DNA of 64,000 nucleotides from VAZQ01 sp963739175 (GTDB lineage Bacteria; Pseudomonadota; Alphaproteobacteria; Rhizobiales; Xanthobacteraceae). Position 1 is the stretch's first letter. The number at the start of each line of letters is the position of its first letter. Under the pieces are notes generated by a model, which was not told where the DNA came from, did no database searches, and was given only the letters and a program-made list of their open reading frames with translations. Below are positions 38,465 through 48,878 of this stretch, one piece after another. The DNA lies in contig CAVTZH010000008.1 in assembly GCA_963739175.1 (NCBI GenBank), positions 186,001 to 250,000 on the forward strand, in the 5' to 3' direction. Both the position numbers and the translations under genes were made by a program.

Positions 38465-39961
38465 TCAGGCCTTGCGGATCAGCGTCCAGAATTCGCCGAA
38501 CGCTTCCTGCTTCTCGAACGTGTTGACGAAGGCGAAGAGCTTCTTCGCGGTGTCGGCGCTCACGGTCTGCGTGGCGCAGTCCATGAACTTCTCCTCGAGC
38601 TGCGCCGGCGTCAGCGGGATCTTGGCCGACCCCGTGGCGTAGTCGCGCCGCTGCTCGAAGGTCTCACCGCCCTTGAGCGTGATCTTCAGGATCGAGGGGC
38701 TCTCGCCGAAGGCGTCGCCGAGCTGCGGGTCGGCGCCGGCGGTGACCAGCTTCGCCATCGCGATGGTGCGCGGGTCCTTCAGCGCCTCCGGCGTGAACGC
38801 CTTGATCTTCGGGATGCCGTGCACCAGCGAATAGGCGATCACATAGGCGGCGGAGAACTTCGCCGCCTCGACGTCTCCCGGATAGTTGGTGTTGATGCGC
38901 TTCGCGCTCGACGGCGACACCAGGCAGTGGATGTTGCTGATCTCTGCGAGCCGCGATCCGATTTTTTCACGCAGCATGAGCGCCGCTTCGATCGGCGTGT
39001 GGCCGCGCCCGCCGCAGGGATAGTATTTGGTCTGGAAGCCGATCTGGATCAAATCCCAGCGCTGGCCGAGATCCTTGAACGGCGCGAAATCCGCCGGCAG
39101 CGCGCGGTTGAAGCTCGCGAAGAACCCGTTGTTGCCTTCGAATGCCGCGGCGTGCGACGTGAACCCCTTGCTGGCCAGCGCGGCCGCCATCACGCCGTTG
39201 CGCGCCGCATTGCCGCAATGCAAGGGCTTGGTCATGGTGCCGTAGTTGACGGCGATGCCCGACGACAGCGAAACGGCCATGCCGATGGCATCGGCGACCT
39301 GGTCGACCGGCAGCTTCATCAGCTTGCAGCAGGCGGCGGTGGTGGCGATGACGCCGATGATGCCGGTGATGTGCCAGCCACCGTCATTGCCCATCCGCAA
39401 GCCCGACCGGTTGATGCGGGCCGCGACCTCGCAGCCGACGATGAAGGCGCCGAGCACGTCGGCCGGCGTCGCCTTCGTCGTCTCGGCGACCGGCAGCAGC
39501 GCCGGGATCACCGCCGCGACCGACTGGCCGTTGAGGAAGGTGAAGTCGTAGTCCATCGCATGGTTGGCCACGCCGTTGGCGAGCGCCGCGAGCTGCGGCG
39601 AGGCGCGCAGCGACTGCCCGATCACGGTGCATTGCGGCGCCGAGCCCTCCGCCTTCACCATCTCGGCGACGATGTGCGCCACCTCCTCGTGGCTGCCGGC
39701 GACCGCGACGCCGATGGTGTCGATCAGCGCGACGCGCGCGCGCTCGATCACCTGGGCCGGCACCTGCCTGAGGTCGAAGCCGACGACGAACTCGGCGAGG
39801 ATCTGGCGCAGCCGCTTGTCGGAGGCCGCGGCCTTGCCGCCGCCCTGCTGCGCCTGCGCGGTGGCACCCGCGCCGATCAGCGCGAGCGCGCTGGAGCCCG
39901 CGAGGAACACGCGGCGGTCGAACGGATGCCCATTGTCCTGATTGGTGTTGTGACTATTCAT
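38465..39961 (-). CDS. MmgE/PrpD family protein with Tat signal peptide (second copy)
   Basis: 498 residues. The Tat-like N-terminus FDRRVFLAGSSALALIGAG is followed by TAQAQ. The PrpD-fold blocks match the other copy: ILAEFVVGFDLRQVP, DTIGVAVAGSHEEV, NHAMDYDFTFLNG, TKPLHCGNAARNG, KYYPCGGRGHTPIEAA. The pair share arrangement and length but differ in many positions, so the duplication is not recent. They enclose the NHL-propeller gene. The reaction is unknown. Confidence 0.87.
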   Translation of the reverse strand: MNSHNTNQDNGHPFDRRVFLAGSSALALIGAGATAQAQQGGGKAAASDKRLRQILAEFVVGFDLRQVPAQVIERARVALIDTIGVAVAGSHEEVAHIVAEMVKAEGSAPQCTVIGQSLRASPQLAALANGVANHAMDYDFTFLNGQSVAAVIPALLPVAETTKATPADVLGAFIVGCEVAARINRSGLRMGNDGGWHITGIIGVIATTAACCKLMKLPVDQVADAIGMAVSLSSGIAVNYGTMTKPLHCGNAARNGVMAAALASKGFTSHAAAFEGNNGFFASFNRALPADFAPFKDLGQRWDLIQIGFQTKYYPCGGRGHTPIEAALMLREKIGSRLAEISNIHCLVSPSSAKRINTNYPGDVEAAKFSAAYVIAYSLVHGIPKIKAFTPEALKDPRTIAMAKLVTAGADPQLGDAFGESPSILKITLKGGETFEQRRDYATGSAKIPLTPAQLEEKFMDCATQTVSADTAKKLFAFVNTFEKQEAFGEFWTLIRKA

Positions 39962-40061
39962 TGGCCGTACCTCCCTTGCGGTTTTGCAGGGAGTGTCGGC
40001 GCTTTTTTCACCGGCGACAATGGCGTTGTCGCCGCCTCGGCGTGCCTCTCAGATGCAGGCG

Positions 40062-40520
40062 TCAGCGCGGGTCAGAACCGCCGGGCTGACCGGGATCGTT
40101 GGACCGAACCTTCAAGATGCTTTGCATCGCGGTCTGGATGCGGTTGAGCGCATGCTCGGCATCGGCAGCGCGCTCCTCCGCGCGCTCCGCGCGCAGCTCG
40201 AGGCCGATGATATCCTCTTTCAGGGCGTCGATGCGGTCCTGGAACGACCGCGTCGACTCTTCGAGCTCGGTCCTGACGTTCCTCAGCTCCGTTTCGGCGG
40301 CGCGGCGTCGCGTCTCCGCCGCTTCGAGGACGCGTTCGGCAAGACGCATCTCCTCTTGCATGTGTGCCACCGCCGCCGCCGAGCGGGCCACCAGATCGGT
40401 GGCATGGTCTTCGGTGGCGCGGATCAGCTCCGCCGTACGCTCGACCAGTTGCAGGCCCGTCGCCGCCGGGTCGGAATCGTGCGCACGGTCCAAATGAGAG
40501 TGTTGTCGACGCTCTTCCAT
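40062..40520 (-). CDS. Coiled-coil protein encoded directly downstream of mipZ
   Basis: 152 residues from the ATG at 40520 (AAAGG 7 nt upstream). An N-terminal polar stretch is followed by a long continuous helix, residues about 25-135, with strong heptads (MRLAERVLEAAETRRRAAET, IDALKEDIIGLELRAERAEE). No signal or membrane segment is present. It starts 17 bp after the mipZ stop, so it is in the same operon. No family recognised; its position suggests a division- or chromosome-linked partner of MipZ, which is inference from context. Confidence 0.75.
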   Translation of the reverse strand: MEERRQHSHLDRAHDSDPAATGLQLVERTAELIRATEDHATDLVARSAAAVAHMQEEMRLAERVLEAAETRRRAAETELRNVRTELEESTRSFQDRIDALKEDIIGLELRAERAEERAADAEHALNRIQTAMQSILKVRSNDPGQPGGSDPR

Positions 40521-40537
40521 GTTCTTACCTTTTGTTC

Positions 40538-41473
40538 TCACATGTCACGCAAGTTGTCTTCGGGTTCGGGCAGCTCGAGGTCCGGCAGATCGCCGTCCAT
40601 CGGAGCCGTACTCAGGTCCTGGATTGCCGGACCGGTCGTCTGCGCCTCCGACGCGGCCAGCGGAAGATTGAGGGCGGTTATCAGCTGTCGTACTTCGAGG
40701 CGGGCGACGACATGCGACATGCTGGGCTTCACGCCCAACAGCGATGTCTCGAACGAGTCGAATGTCGTGAGCCCGAGCGGGAAGAATTCCCGGTAGACCA
40801 CCCGCTCGACAAGCCCGTTGGCGATCCTGAAGCTGCCGCGCCGCACCAGCGCGTCCAGGGCCTGGACCACGCCACGTTCGTTGCGCGACGTCAGCGGCGA
40901 AATGCGGTTGCGCACCACGATCCAGTCCGGATCGCCCTGCCCGATCGCGCGCCGCGCCTCCATCGCCTTCATGACGTTCTGTGCATAGCGGGACGGCGTC
41001 ATCATCGTGTCGGGCGTCGGGCCCATGCTGAAGATGACGTCGAGATCGAGGAAGCTGTCGTTGACCGGCGTGATGATGGTGTCTGCGACCCCGTGGGCGA
41101 ACATGTTGAGCGCACCGCCGGTCCCGGCCGAATCGATCAGGATGATGTCGCACGACTGGTCGTAGTTCCTCAAAAGCTGAGACAGCGCGTCGATGCGATC
41201 CTTGTCGCCCCACCGCGTGCCGCGATGGCTGAGATCGTCGATGCAGACGTGATCCGGCATCGGAAGCGGCTGCCGGTTCGCCTGGGACGACAGGCGCCTG
41301 TTCTCGATATAGCGCGTGAGCGTGCGTTGCTCGTGGTCGAGGTCGATCGTGTTGATCCGCTGCCCGCTCCTGAGCAACGCGATCGTAAGATGCATCGCGA
41401 GGGTGGACTTGCCGCTGCCCCCCTTTTGGTTGCCGAGCAAAATGACATGCGGCCCGGATTGCGAAGCGAACAT
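40538..41473 (-). CDS. mipZ: Division-plane positioning ATPase MipZ (ParA/MinD family)
   Basis: 311 residues. The deviant Walker A GNQKGGSGKSTLAMHL is near residue 12, followed by TIDLDHEQRTLTRYIENRR, ILIDSAGTGGALNMFAHG and WIVVRNRIS. The segment RIANGLVERVVYREFFPLGL is specific to MipZ, which forms a bipolar gradient with ParB and blocks FtsZ assembly away from midcell in Caulobacter and relatives. The C-terminus carries about 40 extra acidic residues (ending LPDLELPEPEDNLRDM). The ATG at 41473 has GGGA 8 nt upstream. An upstream in-frame ATG at 41533 is less likely. Confidence 0.9.
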   Translation of the reverse strand: MFASQSGPHVILLGNQKGGSGKSTLAMHLTIALLRSGQRINTIDLDHEQRTLTRYIENRRLSSQANRQPLPMPDHVCIDDLSHRGTRWGDKDRIDALSQLLRNYDQSCDIILIDSAGTGGALNMFAHGVADTIITPVNDSFLDLDVIFSMGPTPDTMMTPSRYAQNVMKAMEARRAIGQGDPDWIVVRNRISPLTSRNERGVVQALDALVRRGSFRIANGLVERVVYREFFPLGLTTFDSFETSLLGVKPSMSHVVARLEVRQLITALNLPLAASEAQTTGPAIQDLSTAPMDGDLPDLELPEPEDNLRDM

Positions 41474-41828
41474 TGACTGGATCCCGATTGGCGTCTTTTT
41501 CTTTTCAAAACAACAGATTGGACCCCAAACCAATGCCGAAAAATTCGCTGGCGCGCACCTCAGAACGGAACTTAACGTGGATATTTAACCTTACCGGCCG
41601 GCCGGGCGTGCGTCGGCACGCCCAAGATGCCCCGATATCGGTCGTTAATTTGAAACGCGGGCCGCCAGAGCATTTCCCAGTCTGCGTTAACTCGCTCTCT
41701 CCCCGCTCGTCCCCGCGAAGGCGGGGACCCAGTTCGCTCTGAAGGCGGGGACCCAGTTCGCTCTAAAGACTGGATTCCCGCTTGCGCGGGAATGAGCGGG
41801 GAGAGACCCGTTGCAGGCGGGAAGCGCT
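41474..41828. repeat. mipZ promoter region and inverted repeats
   Basis: About 200 bp ahead of mipZ hold no gene; TTAAC at 41572 and 41585 are 13 bp apart, which does not fit the 11-bp phase of CtrA boxes. From 41695 to 41825 there is a repeat: GTCCCCGCGAAGGCGGGGAC, two tandem copies of GGCGGGGACCCAGTTCGCTCT, and CCCGCTTGCGCGGGAATGAGCGGGGAGAG, with CTCTCCCCGCTC arms at both ends. Confidence 0.7.
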
Positions 41829-42248
41829 CTAGCGGCGCACCGGAACGAAGGGGCCGCCGGTCGGCACCTCGGGCGGCGGGGGCGGCTCCGCCACCGGCGC
41901 ATAGGGCACGCGCCGGCAATCGTCGACTTCGACGGCGATCCGGAAGTCCACCATCTTGTCGCCGTTGAAGAACACCGCGTAGACCGGCGAGAGGTCGCGC
42001 GCGCTGCTCTGCGCGCAGACGATCCAGTCCGCGGGCGCGAGCAGATGCGCGTGCCGCACCGGCGAGGCTTCCGGCAGGCCGGTCCACTTCACCTGCTTGG
42101 CCACTTGGAAGACGCCCTTGGCAAGGGCGAGGTCCGCCGGCGGCGGACTGATGATCCGTGCCGGCAGGTCCACCATGCCAAGGCCGGAGCAGCCGCCAAT
42201 GGCGCTACCCAGCACAGCGCACAACAGCACGATGTAACGGGCACGCAT
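41829..42248 (-). CDS. Lipoprotein of unknown function
   Basis: 139 residues. The signal VLLCAVLGSAIGGCSG contains a lipobox with Cys near residue 20, so it is likely lipid-anchored. The rest (LARGARIIS-like Pro-rich segment, PADWIVCAQSSARDLSPVYA, FFNGDKMVDFRIAVEVDDCR) has no family I recognise; two more Cys may pair. The C-terminus is Pro-rich. It is divergent from the TPP riboswitch region. Confidence 0.7.
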   Translation of the reverse strand: MRARYIVLLCAVLGSAIGGCSGLGMVDLPARIISPPPADLALAKGVFQVAKQVKWTGLPEASPVRHAHLLAPADWIVCAQSSARDLSPVYAVFFNGDKMVDFRIAVEVDDCRRVPYAPVAEPPPPPEVPTGGPFVPVRR

Positions 42249-42396
42249 GACCCGGCCAGCCCCAACCCAACGGCATGTCCTCGCGTGCAATGTGGGAGTT
42301 TTTGCGACGCTCCACAACGGCACCTGTGCACACCGGCAAAAACACCCGGTGTGACAGCCAATTGACACCCTGCGCTGCGAGCCTAAATTAAGCCTG

Positions 42397-42489
42397 TTCC
42401 GAGGGGTGCCGGCTTGAGCCGGCTGAGATCGCGCTAGTTCCGTGCGAACACCCTTTGAACCTGATCCGGTTCGTACCGGCGAAGGGACA
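42397..42489 (+). promoter_or_regulatory. TPP (THI-box) riboswitch
   Basis: The segments TTCCGAGGGGTGCC, GAGCCGGCTGAGA and the THI-box core ACCCTTTGAACCTGATCCGGTTCGTACCGGCGAAGGGA are in canonical order. It ends 5 bp before the ATG of the membrane protein gene, so the closing helix would cover the GGGACAGGA ribosome site. Binding of thiamine pyrophosphate would shut translation of the membrane protein and probably thiC behind it. Confidence 0.95.
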
Positions 42490-42494
42490 GGACC

Positions 42495-42887
42495 ATGGCG
42501 AACTCCATCTTCCTTGCCAGGCTGATCGGCCCGCTGATGCTTGCGGTGGGGATCGGCATTTTCGTCAACGGGGCGGTCTACCGCCTGTTGGCCGACGAGT
42601 TCCTGCGCAGCCGCGCGCTGATCTACCTCTCCGGCCTTCTGCTCATGACCGCCGGCCTCGCGCTCGTGCTCACACATAATGTGTGGCGCGCCGACTGGCC
42701 GGTGATCATCACCATCCTCGGCTGGCTCGCGACGATCGGCGGCGCTTTCCGCATCGTGATGCCGCAGGGCACCGAGCGCGTCGGGCGCCAGTTGCTCAAG
42801 CATAAGCACGGCCTCACCATCGGCGGCATCGTCTGGCTCGCGGTCGGCGCGATCCTCTGTGTCTTTGGCTACGGCTTCGCCCGCTGA
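42495..42887 (+). CDS. Small four-span membrane protein under a TPP riboswitch
   Basis: 130 residues with four hydrophobic segments at about 8-28, 41-60, 67-88 and 107-127. No thiamine-pathway family is recognised. It is the first gene after the riboswitch (ATG 5 bp downstream) and 49 bp ahead of thiC, so the sequence itself places it in the thiamine regulon. It may take part in uptake of thiamine or its HMP precursor, or serve ThiC in some other way; this is inference from regulation alone. Confidence 0.85.
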   Translation: MANSIFLARLIGPLMLAVGIGIFVNGAVYRLLADEFLRSRALIYLSGLLLMTAGLALVLTHNVWRADWPVIITILGWLATIGGAFRIVMPQGTERVGRQLLKHKHGLTIGGIVWLAVGAILCVFGYGFAR

Positions 42888-42936
42888 CTTGATATTTCAC
42901 CCAACAACACACGACGCTCAACGGGAGCAAAAAACA

Positions 42937-44838
<1,902 letters not shown>

Positions 44839-44851
44839 GCCACTATGGACA

Positions 44852-45108
44852 ATGGATAAGCAGACAAAAGGAGCTTGGCTCCTTTCTCAATCAAAAAATC
44901 TGGATAGCGTCGTAGGCGCCGCTCGATTCGAGAACATCGCCTACGCTGGCAAGATTGGGCGCCTATACAACGTCCTCCGCCGCGGCACCGTGGACGATCC
45001 AGCTTCGCATATCGAGATCCGAAACGGTTACGAACCTCTGCCAACTCAACAACATTGATTTGGCAGCTAGGCGTGAAGGACTGCGCCTTCTCAAGGACGA
45101 TGCGCGCC
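44852..45108 (+). pseudogene. 5' remnant of an unidentified gene, truncated
   Basis: Starts 13 bp after thiC. MDKQTKGAWLLSQSKNLDSV and FENIAYAGKIGRLYNVLRR read well as protein; the frame then ends early at 45058 but continues in another frame as TNLCQLNNIDLAARREGLRL and LLKDDARH up to about 45108, where homology passes into the antisense of the nuclease remnant. So it is a frameshifted fragment of a larger protein whose 3' part has been lost. The opening MDKQTKGAW recalls the start of a widespread uncharacterised family. The region is less GC-rich than thiC, suggesting transfer. Confidence 0.55.
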
Positions 45109-45918
45109 ATCAATACAAACAAAGCGGAGTTCGCCTTTACTTCGTAAGCCTTCGATTGCATCGGGGGAGTATCCATTGATTGAGACAAAAAGCCCACGCG
45201 TATCTGCGGTCTTCCCTTCGATCTTGTACATTAGGCTCGAAAAGCCTGCTCCGCCCACTGACGTGCTTACCCATTTCGCCTCAACCAAATAAGTACGACC
45301 TGCCCAGGCGAAGGAACCATCAATTTGTTCGCCCACGATCTTAAATGAGCCTCGCGGATTCAACCCTCAAAGGCAAGAAAATCGTTGAGAAACCGTTCAA
45401 GCATGTAGCCCCGGGCCTGAGGATCGCTTTGTTGCGAAAGCTGTACGAATGACTCTTTGAAACGTTCGCGGGTCGCAGCCTTCTCAGCGGCCGCTTTCTC
45501 GCGGTCGCGCTCATCTTCTCGCATCCTTACGTTGCTGTTCTTCTCTCCGCTCTTCAGCCTCTTTGCGCTCCGCGATGCCTTGATCCACAAGTGCCTGTCT
45601 CGCGTCTTTCGCGCGCTGGGTCGCATCAGGGAAATTTCCCTTGCAAACAGCGGTTACCAAGGCAGCAATCAAATGATCACCATTGCTGGTATCCGAGCTC
45701 AAGTTTGCAAGCAATTCCTGAACCACAAAGCGCTTCGGCGCCCTGCTATAGGTTCTCTGTGTCGCCTTAGCTCTTGCTTCCGCTCGGTGGCGGGCGTCTG
45801 CCAGACGAGCCGCCGGGACTCCTGTACGGCTCAAGAAAGTGTCCAATGCATTGTGGAATTGGAAGCCCTCGGCGAGGGCATCCTCAATTAGAGCGTATAC
45901 GTGTGCCCCGTGCGGCAT
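45109..45918 (-). pseudogene. Mrr-like restriction endonuclease remnant, two frameshifts and missing C-terminus
   Basis: The three pieces read in order MPHGAHVYALIEDALAEGF ... APKRFVVQELLANL, then ERFKESFVQLSQQSDPQA ... RFLNDFLAFEG, then LNPRGSFKIVGEQIDGSFAW ... TYLVEAKWVSTSV ... LRFVCIDGAH. The last piece is the PD-(D/E)xK nuclease core (QIDGSF then EAKW) of the restriction endonuclease family. Frame breaks are near 45358 and 45520. The protein then stops at DGAH, where the family continues for about 50 residues. Its 3' end abuts the plus-strand fragment at about 45095-45110. It could be a decayed defence gene; if the breaks are sequence errors the truncation still remains. Confidence 0.7.
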
Positions 45919-46029
45919 GACTATTTCCAGCCCAAGACAAATCCAACTGCCATTGGTTGTACTGACATAAATATTGCCTGAAAATTGTAGTGCAAGCGCG
46001 TGAATCCCATGCCCACCCGGGAGCCCCCA

Positions 46030-46521
46030 ATGCCGTTCTTACGATCCCTCACCGTATTCTCCGCCTTCGTCCTCCTCACCACCGCCAGCCACGCCCAGGA
46101 CGGCGCCATCAAGATCGAGAAATTCAATCACAGCGCCTGGACCAAAGGCATCTTCTCCGAGGCGGTGACGGTGACCGGCATCGGCAATGCCAAGTTCATC
46201 TATCTGGCCGGCGTCGGCGCCGAAGATGAGAACGGGCCGCGCGGCGCCATCCGCCACCATGGCAACCTGCTGGAGCAGTGCCGCTACGCCTACGACAAGA
46301 TCAAGCGCGTGCTCGCGCATCACGGCGCCGACCTCAACCACGTGGTGAAGGTCACGACCTACATCACCGACCTGCGCCTGCGCGGCACCATGCCCAAATG
46401 CGTCGGCGAAGCCTGGGGCAACATCACCTTCCCCGCCAACACCCTGCTCGGCATCAGCGGGCTCGCCTATCCGGAGATGCTGATCGAGGTCGACGTCACC
46501 GCGGTGGTGCAGACGAAGTAG
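46030..46521 (+). CDS. Exported RidA/YjgF-family protein
   Basis: 163 residues from the ATG at 46030. A Sec signal peptide (MPFLRSLTVFSAFVLLTTAS, then HAQ) precedes a RidA-like domain at about 35-163 (GNAKFIYLAGVGAEDENGP, LEQCRYAYDKIKRVLAHHGA, HVVKVTTYITDLRLRGT). RidA is normally a cytosolic enamine/imine deaminase; an exported version would act in the periplasm and its substrate is unknown. A second exported family member, with a Tat-type signal, lies at 48879. Confidence 0.85.
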   Translation: MPFLRSLTVFSAFVLLTTASHAQDGAIKIEKFNHSAWTKGIFSEAVTVTGIGNAKFIYLAGVGAEDENGPRGAIRHHGNLLEQCRYAYDKIKRVLAHHGADLNHVVKVTTYITDLRLRGTMPKCVGEAWGNITFPANTLLGISGLAYPEMLIEVDVTAVVQTK

Positions 46522-46535
46522 CCGGGATTCAAATC

Positions 46536-46886
46536 ATGACAAAACACCGGGTCTATACAATGAGCTTCGCAAGCGTCTATCCCCTTTATGTTGCCAAGGC
46601 GGAGAAAAAAGGACGCTCGAAAACAGAAGTCGATGAAATCATTCGTTGGTTGACGGGATACAGTCAGAAAGCGCTGGAAGCCCAACTGAAAAAGAAAACG
46701 GACTTTGAGACGTTCTTCGCGGAAGCTCCTCAACCGAATTCGTCGCGGGCTTTGATCAAGGGCGTGGTTTGCGGTGTCCGGGTGGAAGACATCAAAGAGC
46801 CAACCATGCAGGAAATTCGCTACCTGGATAAGCTGATCGACGAGTTGGCAAAGGGAAAAGCAATGGAGAAGATTTTGCGGAAATAG
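46536..46886 (+). CDS. DUF2200 family protein
   Basis: 116 residues. The family is recognised by KHRVYTMSFASVYPLYVAKA near residue 3, TEVDEIIRWLTGYS, FFAEAPQPNSSRALIKGVVCG and IRYLDKLIDELAKGKAMEKI. It is a small soluble protein of unknown function, sporadic in bacteria. The ATG at 46536 lies 14 bp after the RidA stop. Confidence 0.88.
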   Translation: MTKHRVYTMSFASVYPLYVAKAEKKGRSKTEVDEIIRWLTGYSQKALEAQLKKKTDFETFFAEAPQPNSSRALIKGVVCGVRVEDIKEPTMQEIRYLDKLIDELAKGKAMEKILRK

Positions 46887-46970
46887 CAAATCTTCAAAGC
46901 TCGCAGCGACCAGTTCGGTGGTCTTTTTCCGCAGCATCCGCGTCGTCCCGCCTTTCGCGGGCGGCGATGG

Positions 46971-47216
46971 CTAGCGGCGTAACCTGATCGTGCAAATCTT
47001 GTTGGCCCACTCACCCGCCATGCTCGCGGGCTGGGTCGCGATGATGGTGTATCTCGCATTCTTTGCGGAATTGGGCAGGTAGGCGCTGTCGAGGAGGGTC
47101 CTCCCGTCGCCCATATCCCGGCACGGCACTTTGAGCACCGCCCTTTCAGCCGCTTGCGCCGTCATGGCCGTGCCAGCCAGACAGACCGCAACAATGAATG
47201 CCGCCAGCGTCCGCAT
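46971..47216 (-). CDS. Small exported protein of unknown function
   Basis: 81 residues from the ATG at 47216. The signal peptide RTLAAFIVAVCLAGTAMTAQA leaves a mature part of about 57 residues with two Cys (VPCRDM, KICTIRL), probably a disulphide-bonded periplasmic protein. No family recognised. Confidence 0.6.
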   Translation of the reverse strand: MRTLAAFIVAVCLAGTAMTAQAAERAVLKVPCRDMGDGRTLLDSAYLPNSAKNARYTIIATQPASMAGEWANKICTIRLRR

Positions 47217-47307
47217 GCCAACCTCCAACGCGCAGCGATTGCGCGCTCATCTTGTCCCACTGCGAAGGTCCTGCCAAGCAAGCGTAGCCCGGATTGAGCA
47301 CCATGCT

Positions 47308-47556
47308 TCAGCCGTCGACGCGCTCACCGCGTGAAGCAACGACGCGAAGGTTAGGGCGCCCCCTTGTCCCACGTTCATGCAGCAGCTTGCGCTCAAGCAT
47401 GTCCTCAAGCTCGCAGGCTGCGTTCGCATAGGTCTGCGCCAGCCGGACCATCGCGGCTCGACATCCATGGTGGTGGATGCTTTTGGAAAAGACCTGGAAT
47501 TCTTCCGCGCGAGTCCAAAGCCAATCGATTCGATGGTGATACTCTTCCTCACGCAT
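47308..47556 (-). CDS. Small soluble protein of unknown function
   Basis: 82 residues from the ATG at 47556; an ATG at 47568 is an alternative. Predominantly helical and charged (REEEYHHRIDWLWTRAEEFQ, AAMVRLAQTYANAACELEDM). No family recognised. It is kept because its composition is protein-like rather than that of an antisense shadow; the pairing of Glu/Asp and Arg/Lys along a helix suggests a short coiled coil. Confidence 0.5.
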   Translation of the reverse strand: MREEEYHHRIDWLWTRAEEFQVFSKSIHHHGCRAAMVRLAQTYANAACELEDMLERKLLHERGTRGRPNLRVVASRGERVDG

Positions 47557-47706
47557 GACACACCCCATCGCCCCGAACGGCAGACTAGGACAGTCAGTTC
47601 TCTAAACGCAGGTTCGGCGATACCTATCTTGCTTTTCGCGTTTCGCTCGCGCTTGCCGCGGGCTACAATCAGAGCTTCCCAATACGCTCCACGAGGAGAC
47701 ATCGCC

Positions 47707-48214
47707 GTGACCTACACCCTCGAACAATTCGCCGCCGACTGCCGCGCCGCGCTGTTGAAGGACGCCCGGCCCCGCCGGCCGCGAGCTGGTGCGCCAATAC
47801 ACCGAACGCGCCTGCTCCGATCCGGATTTTGTGGGCCAGCACCTCGGGGCGGACAACAACGACGACCGCAAGATCCTCTACGAGGATCCCGATCTGAGGT
47901 TTTGCATTCTCGCCCATGCCTACAAGGGCGAGAAGAACTCCAACCCGCACGACCACGGCCCGAGCTGGGCGGTCTACGGCCAGGTCGCGGGCGTCACCGA
48001 GATGACCGACTGGCGGCTCCTTGAGAAGCCGCAGAACGGCGCGCCCGGCAAAGTCGAGAAGGTGCGGACCTACGAGCTCACGCCCGGCATCGCGCACGTC
48101 TACAATGAAGGCGTGCTGCATTCGCCGCGACGCGCGACCGACACCAGGCTGATCCGCATCGAGGGACAGGACCTGTCGAAGGTGAAGCGCGACAAGTTCG
48201 AGATTGCGGCCTGA
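47707..48214 (+). CDS. Cysteine dioxygenase-like cupin protein (frameshifted)
   Basis: About 168 residues once corrected. GTG at 47707 has GAGGAG upstream. The N-terminal part TYTLEQFAADCRAALLKD changes frame near 47764; dropping one base gives KDPGPAGRELVRQYTERACS. The cupin body has the iron-site motif PHDHGPSWAVYGQVAG near residue 80 and HVYNEGVLHSP near 138. Such CDO-like proteins oxidise cysteine or related thiols with Fe(II), or 3-mercaptopropionate; the exact substrate is not known. Confidence 0.75.
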
Positions 48215-48218
48215 CGCT

Positions 48219-48244
48219 GTAGACGCGCGTAAACGCGCTAACGG
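48219..48244. repeat. Partial core copy
   Basis: GTAGACGCGCGTAAACGCGCTAACGG retains the right-hand half of the 38-bp core of the GCG type (hairpin GCGCG-TAAA-CGCGC). The left part is missing. It lies between two convergent genes. Confidence 0.6.
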
Positions 48245-48259
48245 GCAACCCGCTACGCT

Positions 48260-48700
48260 CTACCGCATCGTGATGGCGAGCCCGCTCAGGTCCGCGTTGA
48301 TCTGCAGCCCGCGCTGGTAGCCGGTGAGCGCGAGCACCGCGCCGTTCTGGTTGGCCAGCACAATCGCCTGCGCGCCGCGCCCGATGGCGGCGCCCGCGCC
48401 GCCGGCGCCGTAGACCCCGGCCACGCTGCGGGGGCTGCCGCTGAAGGTGGCGGTGCCCCTGAAACGCGTCTCGGAGGCGCCGATCATGAAGCCGTAGCTC
48501 AGGCCGCCGATCGCAATCCGGTAGGTGCGGCCGCCGCAGCGCAGCGTGCCGCTGCCGCCCTGCCCGCCGACCACAAGGCCTGCCTTGATCACCGTGAAGG
48601 AGATGGGGCAGGTCTCCGCCTGCGCGGTCGATGCAAAGCCAATTCCCGTGAGCAGGACCGCTGCGGCGAACGTGGCGCGAAGCGCTGATGCGTAGGACAT
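48260..48700 (-). CDS. Exported protein of unknown function (weak EipA/DUF1134 resemblance)
   Basis: 146 residues from the ATG at 48700 (GGAGG 8 nt upstream). The signal peptide SALRATFAAAVLLTGIGFA is followed by AQAE. The mature part is Gly-rich and beta (AGLVVGGQGGSGTLRCGG, GGLSYGFMIGASETRF, VYGAGGAGAAIGRGAQAIVL, then NQNGAVLALTG) with Cys pair TCPISF and LRCGG. This pattern resembles the DUF1134/EipA periplasmic envelope family, but the likeness is weak. Confidence 0.7.
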   Translation of the reverse strand: MSYASALRATFAAAVLLTGIGFASTAQAETCPISFTVIKAGLVVGGQGGSGTLRCGGRTYRIAIGGLSYGFMIGASETRFRGTATFSGSPRSVAGVYGAGGAGAAIGRGAQAIVLANQNGAVLALTGYQRGLQINADLSGLAITMR

Positions 48701-48749
48701 GCGTGATTCCTCCATTGAGGGGCACATCATAGCGCGTGTGGTGTAGAAG

Positions 48750-48835
48750 CAAGTAGCCCGGATTGAGCCTTAAGCGCGTTCACGCGCGCTTTCGACGCGA
48801 CGCGCTATGGCGAAATCCGGGTAATCTCTCTCCCG
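48750..48835. repeat. Palindromic repeat with an inserted core (GCG type, 5-bp duplication)
   Basis: The outer repeat GTAGCCCGGATTGAG ... GCGAAATCCGGGTAA is split by a core at 48768-48810 (CCTTAAGCGCGTTCACGCGCG ... CGCGCTATGG). This copy is 43 bp because the tract GACGC is repeated inside it. Confidence 0.75.
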
Positions 48836-48878
48836 CATGTCGCTACGCTCATGCGGGCTACGTCCACCCGCTGCCCGC

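Noticed and set aside
41572..41590. TTAAC pair ahead of mipZ as a CtrA box
   Set aside because: The two TTAA are 13 bp apart, not the 11 bp of a TTAA-N7-TTAA site.
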